NCBI GenBank assembly: GCA_945866245.1
Contig: CAMBGW010000001.1
Span: forward strand, 1 to 64,000
Direction of reading: 5' to 3'
Length of the DNA: 64,000 nucleotides
Source of the DNA: Verrucomicrobia subdivision 6 bacterium
GTDB taxonomy: Bacteria > Verrucomicrobiota > Verrucomicrobiia > Methylacidiphilales > Verrucolacustridaceae
The position numbers and the translations under genes were made by a program. The notes below the pieces were generated by a model. That model was given only the letters and a program-made list of their open reading frames with translations, was not told the DNA's origin and made no database searches. Of the stretch, positions 51,978 through 61,143 are shown in pieces; the first letter of the stretch is position 1; every line of letters starts with the position of its first letter.

Positions 51978-52623
51978 GACGATCCGTGGCTTCATTTTCC
52001 CGGTAGGGCGACCTGCCCGTCCGTGGGTGCGTCTTGAGGAGCCGTTTTGCTCTCGGTGTGCAGAGCCTTATGCGAGGCATGCGCCGGGAGAGTTTCTTTG
52101 TAGCAACTGTGCGGGAAGGAGATGGTCCTTAGGGAGAGTGCGAGCGGCTTATCGAGCGGTGGGAACGGTGCGTGAGGTGATTCTTCGATTCAAGTATCAG
52201 CGGGAGTATTCCTTGCGACCGTGGCTGGGCCGGTGGATGCGAGATGGATTTCGGCAATATTACTCGCAGGAAAAGTGGGATGCGTTGGTGCCGGTACCGC
52301 TTCACGGAGCGCGAAGAAGGGAGAGGGGATTTAATCAGAGTGCCGAGATAGCGGGTTGGTTGGGGGCGAAGGTGGGAATTGGAGTGGAGGAGGGGCTGGT
52401 TCGGATTAAGCCGACTCCGCCTCAGGCCCGGTTGCGGCGGGTGGAGCGATTGCGAAATTTGCGGGGGGCTTTAGCCCTCGCTCCGGGGTTTGACCCACGG
52501 GGACGGCGATTGCTACTCTGTGATGACGTGTTTACGACAGGAGCTACCGCGGATGCATGTGCACGGGTCCTGAAACAAGCAGGAGCCGAGGAAGTGGCGG
52601 CTCTGACCGTAGCTCGAGGATAA
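51961..52623 (+). CDS. comF: ComF-family phosphoribosyltransferase-like protein
   Basis: 220 residues from GTG 51961 inside the protease tail (TTG 51937 is the other option). One zinc cluster, FCSRCAEPYARH...LCSNCAGRR, is left; the first CxxC pair of typical ComF is missing. PRTase parts are VILRFKYQREY, ALVPVPLHGARRRERGFNQSAEIA and the PRPP loop LLLCDDVFTTGATADACARVL. ComF works in DNA uptake/competence; dprA is at 14 kb. Ends 9 bp before accD. Confidence 0.9.
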   Translation: MRLWVETIRGFIFPVGRPARPWVRLEEPFCSRCAEPYARHAPGEFLCSNCAGRRWSLGRVRAAYRAVGTVREVILRFKYQREYSLRPWLGRWMRDGFRQYYSQEKWDALVPVPLHGARRRERGFNQSAEIAGWLGAKVGIGVEEGLVRIKPTPPQARLRRVERLRNLRGALALAPGFDPRGRRLLLCDDVFTTGATADACARVLKQAGAEEVAALTVARG

Positions 52624-52632
52624 TTCACCCTT

Positions 52633-53475
52633 ATGGCAGTATTTGAGCGACGAAAATATGAACCCCGCAAAGAGGCGAAGCCGCGGGCTCGGGGTGTGCC
52701 GAGTGGGTTGTGGACAAAGTGTTCGGGGTGTGGGGAGGTTGTCTACAATCAGGTTCTCAAGAAGAGCCATCAAGTTTGTCCAAAGTGTGACCACCATTTT
52801 CCTTTTGGGGCAAGGGAGAGGCTTCTTTCAATTTGTGATGGGGGAAAATTTCAGGAGCATGATGCCAAGATGGAGGCGGTGGATGTTCTTCAGTTTAAAG
52901 GAGTGGCAAGTTACGCCAGCAAGTTAAAGGCGAACCGCAAAAAAACAGGAATGCCCGATGCGATGGTGAGTGGGATGGGAAAGATTGGGGGTAGGGAGGT
53001 TTCATTAGGGGCGATGGAGTTCGCTTTTTTAGGCGGAAGCATGGGAGTGGTGGTGGGAGAGAAGGTCACGCGGACGATTGAGCGTGGGTTGGCGAAGCGG
53101 ATGCCCGTGATTATCTTTTCTGCCTCGGGGGGTGCACGAATGTACGAGGGGATGTTTAGTTTAATGCAGATGGCAAAGACGAGTGGGGCGCTGGCCAAGC
53201 TGGGACGGGCGGGCTTGCCCTTTATTTCGGTTCTGACCAATCCAACGATGGCCGGGGTGATGGCCAGTTTCGCCTCGTTGGGGGATGTTATTATTGCTGA
53301 GCCAAAAGCGATGATCGGCTTTGCGGGGGCGAGAGTGATTCGGGAAACGACCCAGCAGGAGCTACCCAAGGAGTTTCAAACCTCCGAATTTCTCCATGAG
53401 CATGGATTGATCGATATGATCGTCTCTCGTAACGAGATGAAGGGGACGTTAGCGCGTCTTCTCCACTACCTCTGA
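52633..53475 (+). CDS. accD: Acetyl-CoA carboxylase carboxyltransferase subunit beta
   Basis: 280 residues. N-terminal zinc ribbon GLWTKCSGCGEVVYN with CPKCDHH, then the crotonase-like core: LGAMEFAFLGGSMGVVVGEKVTR, FSASGGARMYEGMFSLMQMAK, SVLTNPTMAGVMASFASLGD, GFAGARVI. Partner of AccA. Its stop TGA (53473-53475) forms a CTGA with a putative folC start. Confidence 0.97.
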   Translation: MAVFERRKYEPRKEAKPRARGVPSGLWTKCSGCGEVVYNQVLKKSHQVCPKCDHHFPFGARERLLSICDGGKFQEHDAKMEAVDVLQFKGVASYASKLKANRKKTGMPDAMVSGMGKIGGREVSLGAMEFAFLGGSMGVVVGEKVTRTIERGLAKRMPVIIFSASGGARMYEGMFSLMQMAKTSGALAKLGRAGLPFISVLTNPTMAGVMASFASLGDVIIAEPKAMIGFAGARVIRETTQQELPKEFQTSEFLHEHGLIDMIVSRNEMKGTLARLLHYL

Positions 53476-54662
53476 AGCAGTTCGATTCGGTTGGTCGGTT
53501 GGAGCGGGTTTGTGCTGCGGGGATACAGCCTGGCCTTGGGCGGATGAGGAAGTTGCTCGCTCAATTGGGTCATCCGGAGCGGGGGCTTAATTTTATTCAC
53601 TTGGCGGGTACGAATGGAAAGGGTTCCACGGCGGCGGCGATCGACTCCATCCTGCGAGAGGCAGGATTTTTTTCCGGTCTTTATACTTCGCCCCATTTGG
53701 TGGAGTTTCGGGAACGATTTCGTTGTGGGGGAGTCATGGTGGAGAAGGAATTGCTTGGCAAAAGTGTGGAGGCGGTGATGCGAGCGATTGGAAAGTGGCC
53801 GTCGCGGGGGCGGCCCACCTTTTTCGAGGCTACGACGGCGGTGGCATTGCTGATTTTTCGAGAAGCGAAGGTGGATTTTGTGGTTTGGGAAACGGGATTG
53901 GGGGGGCGCTTAGATGCTACCAATGTGGTCATGCCGGAGTGCTGTGTGTTGACCTCTTTGGGGCGGGATCACGAGACGATTTTAGGGAAGGGCTGGGCAA
54001 ATTTGGGAAGGGAAAAGGCGGGAATTTTAAAAAGGGGTGTGCCGGTTTTTTCTGCTCCTTGGCCGAAGGCAGCTGAAAAGATATTGGCGGCGAGGGCAAA
54101 AAAACTGAGATGCCCTTGGCAAGTGGTGAAGCCACTGGCAAAAAGCGAAAAGTGTCTTCCCTTGGTGGGGGGGCATCAGCGCCAGAACTTAGCTTTAGCG
54201 GTGGCGGTTGGGAGGTATCTGGGGTTGCCTGAGTCGATGTTGCGGCGTGGTTTGGAGCGGACTTTCTGGCCTGGGAGATTTCAACGGTTGCCGGGGCGTG
54301 GGCGGGTGGTGGTGGATGGGGCGCACAATCTGGAAGGGGTTAAGGTGGCGATGGAGACGTGGAGAAATATGTTTGGGAAAAATCCCGAGCGGGTGATCTT
54401 TGGATGTTTGCGGGATAAGCCGGCGGAGTTGATGTTGGGAGAGATTCGTAAGACCGGAGCGGAGTTGTGGGGAGTGGAGTTAAACGATTTGAGGGGCACG
54501 AATCCGCTGGAGTGGGGGGTGCATCCAGATCGGCTGTGGAGTTGTGTGAGTGAAGCGTTGCAGGAGGAGCAGAGGGACCCTCTAAAAGGAGGGACGCTGA
54601 TTTTAGGATCGCTGGTTTTAGTGGGGGAAGTTTTGCGGGGTGTTGGGGAGAGAGCTGGGTGA
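53472..54662 (+). CDS. folC: Folylpolyglutamate/dihydrofolate synthase
   Basis: About 396 residues. Mur-ligase-type P-loop HLAGTNGKGSTAAAI, then TSPHLVEFRERF, ATTAVALLIF, VVWETGLGGRLDATNVV, and SLGRDHETILGKGW. The nearest standard start is TTG 53499, but the in-frame codons upstream encode KQFDSVGRLERVCAAGIQPG, which lines up in length with the N-terminus of B. subtilis FolC; CTG 53472 then overlaps the accD stop as CTGA. CTG initiation is an inference. Partner of FolE2; the HAD gene starts in its stop as GTGA. Confidence 0.92.
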   Translation: MKQFDSVGRLERVCAAGIQPGLGRMRKLLAQLGHPERGLNFIHLAGTNGKGSTAAAIDSILREAGFFSGLYTSPHLVEFRERFRCGGVMVEKELLGKSVEAVMRAIGKWPSRGRPTFFEATTAVALLIFREAKVDFVVWETGLGGRLDATNVVMPECCVLTSLGRDHETILGKGWANLGREKAGILKRGVPVFSAPWPKAAEKILAARAKKLRCPWQVVKPLAKSEKCLPLVGGHQRQNLALAVAVGRYLGLPESMLRRGLERTFWPGRFQRLPGRGRVVVDGAHNLEGVKVAMETWRNMFGKNPERVIFGCLRDKPAELMLGEIRKTGAELWGVELNDLRGTNPLEWGVHPDRLWSCVSEALQEEQRDPLKGGTLILGSLVLVGEVLRGVGERAG

Positions 54663-55318
54663 TCCGAGCGCTTTTTTTTGATGCAGGCGGCACGCTACTG
54701 ACTCCGGCCGAGCCTGTCGGGCGGATTTACGCTCGCCTGGCGCAGGCGCGAGGCTGGAGGGCAAGGGAGGAGGAGATGGAGAAGGGATTTCGGGCCGCGT
54801 GGAAAAAGAGGCGGGTAGAGGGAGTGGGCTCGGATGGAACTTTGGGAAGAGAGGGCTGGAAGAGGATTGTGAAAGAGAGTGCGATGGGATTGGGAATGCC
54901 GGCAGATTTCCCTTTTGAGGATTATTTCAGCGAAGTGTACGACTATTTTGCTCGTCCTGAGGCGTGGCAGGATTTTCCTGAAGTGGAAGAGGTGATTCGG
55001 AGTGTTCGGGAAAAGGGTGTTCGGGTCGGGATGATATCGAACTGGGATCCCCGATTGAGGCGTGTCTTGGGGGGATTTTCTTGGGCGGGGCTGTTGGATC
55101 CGATTTTGATTTCGGAGGAGTGCGGGGTGGAGAAGCCCCATGTAACTCTTTTTAGAAGGGCGGAGGAGGAGGCGGGCTTGAAAGCGGAGGAGTGTGCCCT
55201 GGTGGGAGATGACCCCTTGAGCGATCGCGCGGGGGCAGAGGGGGCGGGCTGGCGTTGTGCATTGGTGGAGAGGCCATACCGAGGTCTCTGGGAGGCATTA
55301 GGGGAGCTAGGGCTATGA
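54659..55318 (+). CDS. HAD-superfamily hydrolase lacking the second DxD aspartate
   Basis: 219 residues, class I cap (about 15-90). The nucleophile Asp8 is in ALFFDAGGTLL: the residue two after it, normally an acid/base Asp, is Gly. Motifs II-IV follow: VGMISNWDP, Lys in EKPHVTLFRRA, and VGDDPLSDRAGAEGAGW. Members with DxGGT include phosphatases and dehalogenase-like proteins; the substrate is unknown. GTG start in folC stop. Confidence 0.88.
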   Translation: MIRALFFDAGGTLLTPAEPVGRIYARLAQARGWRAREEEMEKGFRAAWKKRRVEGVGSDGTLGREGWKRIVKESAMGLGMPADFPFEDYFSEVYDYFARPEAWQDFPEVEEVIRSVREKGVRVGMISNWDPRLRRVLGGFSWAGLLDPILISEECGVEKPHVTLFRRAEEEAGLKAEECALVGDDPLSDRAGAEGAGWRCALVERPYRGLWEALGELGL

Positions 55319-55348
55319 TTTTTGTGCGCTTATAGGGGCGGAGGGATT

Positions 55349-55377
55349 TTGACAGGAGGGGCAAGAGAGAGCATTTT
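55349..55377 (+). promoter_or_regulatory. Possible promoter of sdhCAB
   Basis: A perfect TTGACA (55349-55354) followed after 17 bp by CATTTT (55372-55377), 28 bp before the sdhC ATG. The -10 box is weak (3 of 6). Confidence 0.4.
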
Positions 55378-55405
55378 CTAGGGTAGAAGTTTTCCTACTA
55401 CAGCC

Positions 55406-56110
55406 ATGATCTCACAAATTAAAACCATGCTCCTCTCCTCCATCGGCAGGAAGTGGATCGTCGCGATATCGGGGTTGCTCATGATTGGGTTTGTCGTGGT
55501 GCATATGACGGGGAATTTGCAGATGTATGCGGGAACTCCAGATAAGATTAATTTGTACGCACATCTTTTGCACTCCTACCCAATCATTCTCTGGGCATTT
55601 CGTTTGGGTTTAATTGGAGTCACCGCTTTACACATCTGGGGGACGATCTCTTTGGCTCGAGAAAATCGACGTGCGAAGCCACTGCAGTATGCGGTGGCGG
55701 GTCGAAAGTCGCGACTGCAGGTGACTTGGACAAGTGTGACGATGGTGATTAGCGGAACAGTGATTTTAGGTTTTGTGGTGTTCCACCTTCTTCATTTCAC
55801 CGCCCAAGTAGTGGACAAATCGTATGCGAGCATGGAAACGGCGGTGGGTGGGGTGGCAATGCACGATGTCTATCGGATGGTGATTAAAGGTTTTTCTAAC
55901 CCATGGATCAGCGGGTTTTATCTGATCGCGATGGGGCTACTTTTTTCCCATTTGCGGCATGGAGCGGCGAGTGTTTTCCAGACGTTTGGTTTACGAGACA
56001 GGCAGTTGGTTCAGGTCATTGAGGTGGGGGCATGGATTTTAGCGATGGCTCTGTTTGTCGGGTTTGGTTCGATTCCTGTGGGGGTGATGCTGGGTCTGAT
56101 ACGGCCATGA
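55406..56110 (+). CDS. sdhC: Succinate dehydrogenase/fumarate reductase cytochrome b subunit
   Basis: 234 residues, five membrane helices, b558 type. Heme-ligand histidines are in [26 protein letters not shown] and SHLRHGAAS. It anchors SdhA/SdhB and exchanges electrons with menaquinone. The gene order sdhC-sdhA-sdhB with ATGA overlaps on both junctions implies equal expression. Confidence 0.95.
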   Translation: MISQIKTMLLSSIGRKWIVAISGLLMIGFVVVHMTGNLQMYAGTPDKINLYAHLLHSYPIILWAFRLGLIGVTALHIWGTISLARENRRAKPLQYAVAGRKSRLQVTWTSVTMVISGTVILGFVVFHLLHFTAQVVDKSYASMETAVGGVAMHDVYRMVIKGFSNPWISGFYLIAMGLLFSHLRHGAASVFQTFGLRDRQLVQVIEVGAWILAMALFVGFGSIPVGVMLGLIRP

Positions 56111-58026
56111 AATTAGATCCAAGAATTCCTGGGGGCCCGCTGGCAGACAAGTGGACAAAGTTTAAAACGAATGTCCCTTTGGTCACCCCAGCAAACAAAA
56201 GAAAGTACGAAGTGATTGTGGTGGGGACGGGATTGGCCGGGGCCTCGGCGGCGGCGAGTTTGGCGGAGCTGGGGTATCGGGTGAAGTCGTTCTGCTTTCA
56301 GGATAGCCCCAGGAGAGCGCACTCGATTGCTGCCCAAGGAGGAATCAACGCGGCGAAGAACTATCAGAATGACGGGGATTCGGTGAAGAGGCTATTTCAT
56401 GACACGATTAAGGGCGGAGATTTTCGTTCGCGAGAGGCGAATGTGTACCGATTGGCGGAAGTGAGTGTAAATATTATCGATCAGTGTGTGGCGCAGGGCG
56501 TGCCGTTTGCGCGGGAGTATGGGGGAATGCTAGCGAATCGATCCTTTGGTGGAGCCCAGGTTTCGCGAACGTTTTATGCACGAGGGGCGACGGGCCAGCA
56601 GCTACTTTTGGGCGCTTACCAGGCGTTGAGCCGGCAGATTGGTTTGGGCCGAGTGAGGATGTTTCCACGGCATGAGATGTTGGATCTGGTGTTAGACGAG
56701 GGACGGGCGCAGGGGATTATCACACGAAATTTAGTGACGGGGGAGCTGACGGCGCACGAGGCGGATGCGGTGTTACTCTGCACGGGGGGATATGGAAACG
56801 CGTACTATTTGTCGACCTATGCCCGCGGCTCGAATGTGACGGCAAGCTGGAGGGCACATCGGAGGGGAGCACTTTTTTCGAATCCTTGCTTTACGCAGAT
56901 TCATCCGACCTGCATCCCAGTTTCAGGCGAGTATCAGTCCAAGTTGACCTTGATGTCCGAGTCGTTGAGAAACGATGGTCGGTGCTGGGTACCAAAGTCG
57001 GCTGGAGAAAAAAGGAGTGCGGCTCAAATTCCGGAGGGGGAGCGGGACTATTTCTTGGAGAGGCTTTATCCGAGCTACGGGAATTTGGCTCCGCGGGATA
57101 TTGCTTCGCGGGCGGCGAAGCGAGTTTGCGATGAGGGGCGGGGAGTGGGACCGTCGGGTTTAGGAGTGTACTTGGATTTTTCGGAAGCGATTGGAAGATT
57201 AGGGGAGTCGACGGTCAAAGAGAGGTACGCGAACTTGTTTTCGATGTACCACGAGATCACGGGAGAGAGTGCCTATGAGTCGCCGATGAGAATTTTCCCC
57301 GCAGTGCACTACACGATGGGTGGTCTTTGGGTGGATTACCATTTGATGAGTAACATTCCTGGGTTGTTTGTTTTGGGAGAGGCAAATTTTTCGGATCACG
57401 GGGCGAATCGCTTGGGAGCGAGTGCATTGATGCAGGGTCTGGCGGATGGGTATTTTGTTTTGCCTTATACGATTGGCGACTATTTATCCAAACAGAAGCC
57501 TGGAGGGAAGAAGACGAACCGACAGGCGGAGGCGTTTTGGCAGGCTACGGAAACGGTGCAGGCGCGTACTAAGAAATTACTCGGAATACGGGGGACAAAG
57601 CCGGTGAGTGATTTTCATCGCCGCCTGGGGAAAATCCTTTGGGATCAGTGTGGAATGAGTCGAACAAAAAAGGGGCTTGAGCAAGGGGTGGAGGAGATTC
57701 GGGGATTGAGGCAGGAGTTTTGGGAGAATGTGAATGTGCCGGGGTCGGGCGAGGATTTGAATCAGTCCTTGGAAAAGGCGGGGCGGGTGTCTGATTTTCT
57801 GGAGTTAGGAGAGTTGATGTGCCGGGATGCGTTAGAGAGGGATGAGTCGTGCGGATGCCATTTCCGCGAGGATCACCAGACAGCGGAGGGGGAGTGTGAA
57901 AGGCGGGATGAGAAATTTTCGCATGTTTCGGCTTGGGAATTTCAAGGGGAGGGCAAGGCGGAGGTTCGACATGCTGAGCCTTTGTCCTTCGAGGAAGTGC
58001 AGTTGGCCACGAGGAGCTACAAATGA
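56107..58026 (+). CDS. sdhA: Succinate dehydrogenase/fumarate reductase flavoprotein
   Basis: 639 residues from ATG 56107. FAD site [19 protein letters not shown], the FAD-His in [22 protein letters not shown], substrate residues in QIHPTCIP and [21 protein letters not shown]. The length and class match the Bacteroidetes/Verrucomicrobia-type SdhA. It interconverts succinate and fumarate on the cytoplasmic side. Confidence 0.97.
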   Translation: MKLDPRIPGGPLADKWTKFKTNVPLVTPANKRKYEVIVVGTGLAGASAAASLAELGYRVKSFCFQDSPRRAHSIAAQGGINAAKNYQNDGDSVKRLFHDTIKGGDFRSREANVYRLAEVSVNIIDQCVAQGVPFAREYGGMLANRSFGGAQVSRTFYARGATGQQLLLGAYQALSRQIGLGRVRMFPRHEMLDLVLDEGRAQGIITRNLVTGELTAHEADAVLLCTGGYGNAYYLSTYARGSNVTASWRAHRRGALFSNPCFTQIHPTCIPVSGEYQSKLTLMSESLRNDGRCWVPKSAGEKRSAAQIPEGERDYFLERLYPSYGNLAPRDIASRAAKRVCDEGRGVGPSGLGVYLDFSEAIGRLGESTVKERYANLFSMYHEITGESAYESPMRIFPAVHYTMGGLWVDYHLMSNIPGLFVLGEANFSDHGANRLGASALMQGLADGYFVLPYTIGDYLSKQKPGGKKTNRQAEAFWQATETVQARTKKLLGIRGTKPVSDFHRRLGKILWDQCGMSRTKKGLEQGVEEIRGLRQEFWENVNVPGSGEDLNQSLEKAGRVSDFLELGELMCRDALERDESCGCHFREDHQTAEGECERRDEKFSHVSAWEFQGEGKAEVRHAEPLSFEEVQLATRSYK

Positions 58027-58769
58027 AATTACATTTACGGGTGTGGAGGCAGAAAGGGAGAGAGGCAGAGGGCCAATTTGAAACCTATGAGGCGAAGGGA
58101 TTAAATCCGAATATGTCCTTTTTAGAGATGATGGATGTGGTGAACGATGAGTTAACTAAAGAGGGTAAGGAGCCGGTAGCTTTTGAGCACGATTGTCGGG
58201 AGGGAATTTGCGGGTCATGTGCCATGGTGATCAATGGGGAGCCGCATGGGCCCAACAAGGGTGCCACCACCTGCCAAGTTTATCTCCGCTCGTTTCAGGA
58301 CGGAGAGACACTCACGGTGGAGCCTTGGCGGGCGAGGGCTTTTCCTGTGTTGAAAGATCTGGTGACCGATCGGTCTGCATTCGACAAGGTGATTCAGGCG
58401 GGGGGTTTTGTTTCGGTGAACACGGGTCAAGCTCCGGATGCGAATGCGATGCCGATTGGAAAAGAGGATGCGGAAAAGGCGTTTGATGCGGCGCACTGTA
58501 TTGGATGTGGAGCATGTGTAGCGGCGTGTCGGAATGGGTCAGCGATGCTCTTTGTGGCGGCGAAAGTATCGCATTTGGGAATGTTGCCGCAGGGGCAACC
58601 GGAGCGTGGCGAGCGGGTGCGCAAAATGGTGGCGGCGATGGATGCGGCGGGTTTTGGAAACTGTTCAAACCAGTATGCTTGCGAGGCGGTTTGTCCTAAG
58701 GAGATTTCGGCGGATTGGATCGGGCGGATGAATCGGGACTATGCGGTTTCGGCAGTCAAGAAGCTCTAA
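58023..58769 (+). CDS. sdhB: Succinate dehydrogenase/fumarate reductase iron-sulfur subunit
   Basis: 248 residues. [2Fe-2S] ligands in [16 protein letters not shown] and ATTCQ; [4Fe-4S]/[3Fe-4S] ligands in [11 protein letters not shown] and [12 protein letters not shown]. It passes electrons between FAD and the heme/quinone subunit. Stop lies 9 bp from the convergent MORN-protein gene. Confidence 0.97.
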   Translation: MKLHLRVWRQKGREAEGQFETYEAKGLNPNMSFLEMMDVVNDELTKEGKEPVAFEHDCREGICGSCAMVINGEPHGPNKGATTCQVYLRSFQDGETLTVEPWRARAFPVLKDLVTDRSAFDKVIQAGGFVSVNTGQAPDANAMPIGKEDAEKAFDAAHCIGCGACVAACRNGSAMLFVAAKVSHLGMLPQGQPERGERVRKMVAAMDAAGFGNCSNQYACEAVCPKEISADWIGRMNRDYAVSAVKKL

Positions 58770-58778
58770 AAAGCCGGC

Positions 58779-60236
58779 TTATCGAGGAAGAAGATCGAAT
58801 TCTGGGGGAAGGGTGAGATTGATCTGCTGTTCTATGGAGCTTTGCTGATCCCGCCACGCTTGGAGGTCGGGCTGAAGTGGAGAGTTGGCGGTGGGGGTAA
58901 GCGAGACGGTGCCTAGGACGGTGCCATCTGGGCGCCAGCCTTGCCAATCGGTTTTGCCGAGGTGTGGGTCGGTTCGCGAGGAGGAGAGGGGTTTGCCATC
59001 TGGATATTGCAGCAAAAGAGAGCTGACTTTTCCGTCTGTCCCAAGAATCGGGCCAAATTGACCGAGTACTTTTCCGTCTGGGTAGAGTAGGCGACCGCCG
59101 GTCAGGCGATCTCCTTCATAGTGGCATTCGGCAAACGCTTTGCCCGTGGGGTAGTGAAGGGTGATGGGGCCGAGCAGCTTTCCATTTCGAAACTCTCCGG
59201 AGGTGGCCAGCGTTCCGTCAGGATTGAAGCTTTGGTAAGAACCGCTCTTTTTTCCTGCTAGATAAGAGGTGAGAGAGCGGGGTCGGCCTTCGGGATCAAG
59301 CTCGCGGACAATTCCATCCAGCTGATCTTTTTTCCAGCTTTCTTCTGTAAGAAGGGCCCCTTTTTCATTCCAGAGGCGAGCTGGGCCCTCTTTTTTTCCA
59401 AGGAGATAGAAAGTTTCCGACTTTTTCATTCCAGAGGGGAAGTTTTCCACACTGGGGCCGTCGAGTTGACCGTTCTTCCAATTTGCGGTGTAGCGGGGAA
59501 GACCGTCGAACCACCAGCCGGTGGCTGGGCCGTTGAGCTTATCGGCTGAGTAGAAAAGATTATCGGAAACGGAGCCGTCGGGATGAAAAAGGGTGGAGGG
59601 GCCTTGGCGTTTTCCTTCGAGGAGAGTGTTGGAAGCTCGGGTTTTCCCGTCCTCGCCAAATAAAACTTGAGGGCCGGTCATCTGGCCTGCCTGCATTCGG
59701 GTTTCGGCTTTGATTTTACCCTCAGCGGAAAAGAAGAGCCAATCTCCCTCCGGCACACCTTTTCGAATGGGGCCTTCGGCTGTCTTCTTGCCCTTTTCAT
59801 CTAGGTCGAATCGGCGACCGTCTCGCTGGTCGGATTGACAAAACTCGCGTCGGTAGACCGATTCGTCGGAGCGGTAGAAGATAAGTTCGATTTCGCGGGG
59901 TTTCGTTTTTCGAGCGCTGAGGATAATTTGGCCTTGGACATTTCGGTAAGGGCCGGTGCGAAGGACTTGGGTGGGAACGAGAGAGGCTTCGTCGTAGTTC
60001 CAGATCGGATCGCCAGCGGGTTGGTTAGGGGGATTAGGAAATTGGTTGGAGGCATCAACGGAGCGGCGGATGGCCTCAGCTGTTTGCAGGCCTTGAAGGA
60101 TGGCATTGATGATAAGTCCCACCTCGGCTTGGGCGAGAGCACGGCTGTGAAAGGGGAGAAGGAGTAGGGTGATGAGGAGGCAAGCACGCATCAAAAGGAG
60201 CATGGGTCTTTGATTCGGTTTGAAGGAGATTTTCAT
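58779..60236 (-). CDS. Exported MORN-repeat (YwqK-like) protein
   Basis: 485 residues. Signal peptide (MLLLMRACLLITLLLLPFHSRALA), then from about residue 110 some ten copies of a 22-24-residue MORN-type unit of the form G-x-W/Y-x-x-x-G (GKLNGPATGWWFDG, NGQLDGPSVENFPSG, DQLDGIVRELDPEG, GKKSGSYQSFNPDG, GKLLGPITLHYPTG). These repeats occur in YwqK-type antitoxin-like and membrane-associated proteins. Between sdhB and mqnP but on the opposite strand. Function unknown. Confidence 0.85.
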   Translation of the reverse strand: MKISFKPNQRPMLLLMRACLLITLLLLPFHSRALAQAEVGLIINAILQGLQTAEAIRRSVDASNQFPNPPNQPAGDPIWNYDEASLVPTQVLRTGPYRNVQGQIILSARKTKPREIELIFYRSDESVYRREFCQSDQRDGRRFDLDEKGKKTAEGPIRKGVPEGDWLFFSAEGKIKAETRMQAGQMTGPQVLFGEDGKTRASNTLLEGKRQGPSTLFHPDGSVSDNLFYSADKLNGPATGWWFDGLPRYTANWKNGQLDGPSVENFPSGMKKSETFYLLGKKEGPARLWNEKGALLTEESWKKDQLDGIVRELDPEGRPRSLTSYLAGKKSGSYQSFNPDGTLATSGEFRNGKLLGPITLHYPTGKAFAECHYEGDRLTGGRLLYPDGKVLGQFGPILGTDGKVSSLLLQYPDGKPLSSSRTDPHLGKTDWQGWRPDGTVLGTVSLTPTANSPLQPDLQAWRDQQSSIEQQINLTLPPEFDLLPR

Positions 60237-60285
60237 GACCTCACGGATAAACTAAACCTTATCCTAAACTTGCAACAGCAGAGTG

Positions 60286-60294
60286 TGGTAAGAT
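60286..60294 (+). promoter_or_regulatory. Extended -10 element before mqnP
   Basis: TGGTAAGAT (TGn plus a TAAGAT hexamer) with 6 nt to the ATG at 60301. No good -35 at 16-18 bp; TTGCAA at 60270 has only a 13-bp spacer. An extended -10 can act without a -35. Confidence 0.4.
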
Positions 60295-60300
60295 CAGAGA

Positions 60301-61143
60301 ATGTCTTCAGCAATCTACAGGTGGGCTGAGTTTATCAAGTTTGAGCACACCGTGTTTGCGATGCCTTTTGGATTGGCGGCAATGTTTCTGGCGGCGGGAG
60401 GGGTGCCAAGAGGGAGTGTGCTTTTTGGAGTGGTGGTTTGCTTAGTGGGCGGGAGGACGGCGGCGATGGCATTCAATCGTTTGGCGGATTGGTCGATCGA
60501 TCAGAAGAATCCACGGACGGCTGTGCGGTCGACTCTCATCTCCAAAACGACCGCGTATGCGACGATGGTGGGGGGCGTTTTAGCTTTGGTGGGTGGGGCG
60601 TGGATTTTGAATCCGCTTTGTCTGATGTTGAGTCCGGTCGCGGTGGGGATTGTCTTTTTTTATTCCCTGACAAAGAGGTTCACGTGGGGGTCACATGGGT
60701 TTCTGGGGTTGGCATTGGGAACGGCTCCTGTCGGGGCGTGGCTGGCGGTGAGAGGTCAGTTTGATTCGTGGGTGCCGATCGTGTTGGGGACGGCGGTGGG
60801 GTTGTGGGTGGCGGGATTCGATCTGATCTATGCGCTGCAGGATCAGGAGTTTGACCGGGAGCATGAGTTGAAAAGTTTTCCCGCTCGGTTTGGGGAAACC
60901 GCAGCATTGAAGATGGCGACAGGGTTGCATGGGCTAGCGGTGCTGGGCTTGGGAGTAGCGGGTTGGATGGCGGGTTTTGGGTGGCGATATGGGGTGGTGT
61001 GTGGGCTAATGGTGGCAGTTTTAGGGCTGGAAACCCTTTGGGCCCGAAAGAGAGAGACAAGGGGCAGGGCATTTTTTCAGGCAAATGCGGCGGTGAGTCT
61101 GCTCGTTTTGCTGGGAGTAATGTGGGAGATTTTCTGGAAATGA
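60301..61143 (+). CDS. mqnP: UbiA-family prenyltransferase of menaquinone synthesis
   Basis: 280 residues, eight membrane helices. Both Asp-rich prenyl-diphosphate motifs are present: FNRLADWSIDQKNPRT (NxxxD...D) and ALQDQEFDREHELKS (DxxxD). The neighbours mqnE and mqnA assign it to the futalosine pathway as MqnP, which prenylates 1,4-dihydroxy-6-naphthoate, rather than UbiA or MenA. mqnE begins in its stop (ATGA). Confidence 0.9.
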   Translation: MSSAIYRWAEFIKFEHTVFAMPFGLAAMFLAAGGVPRGSVLFGVVVCLVGGRTAAMAFNRLADWSIDQKNPRTAVRSTLISKTTAYATMVGGVLALVGGAWILNPLCLMLSPVAVGIVFFYSLTKRFTWGSHGFLGLALGTAPVGAWLAVRGQFDSWVPIVLGTAVGLWVAGFDLIYALQDQEFDREHELKSFPARFGETAALKMATGLHGLAVLGLGVAGWMAGFGWRYGVVCGLMVAVLGLETLWARKRETRGRAFFQANAAVSLLVLLGVMWEIFWK

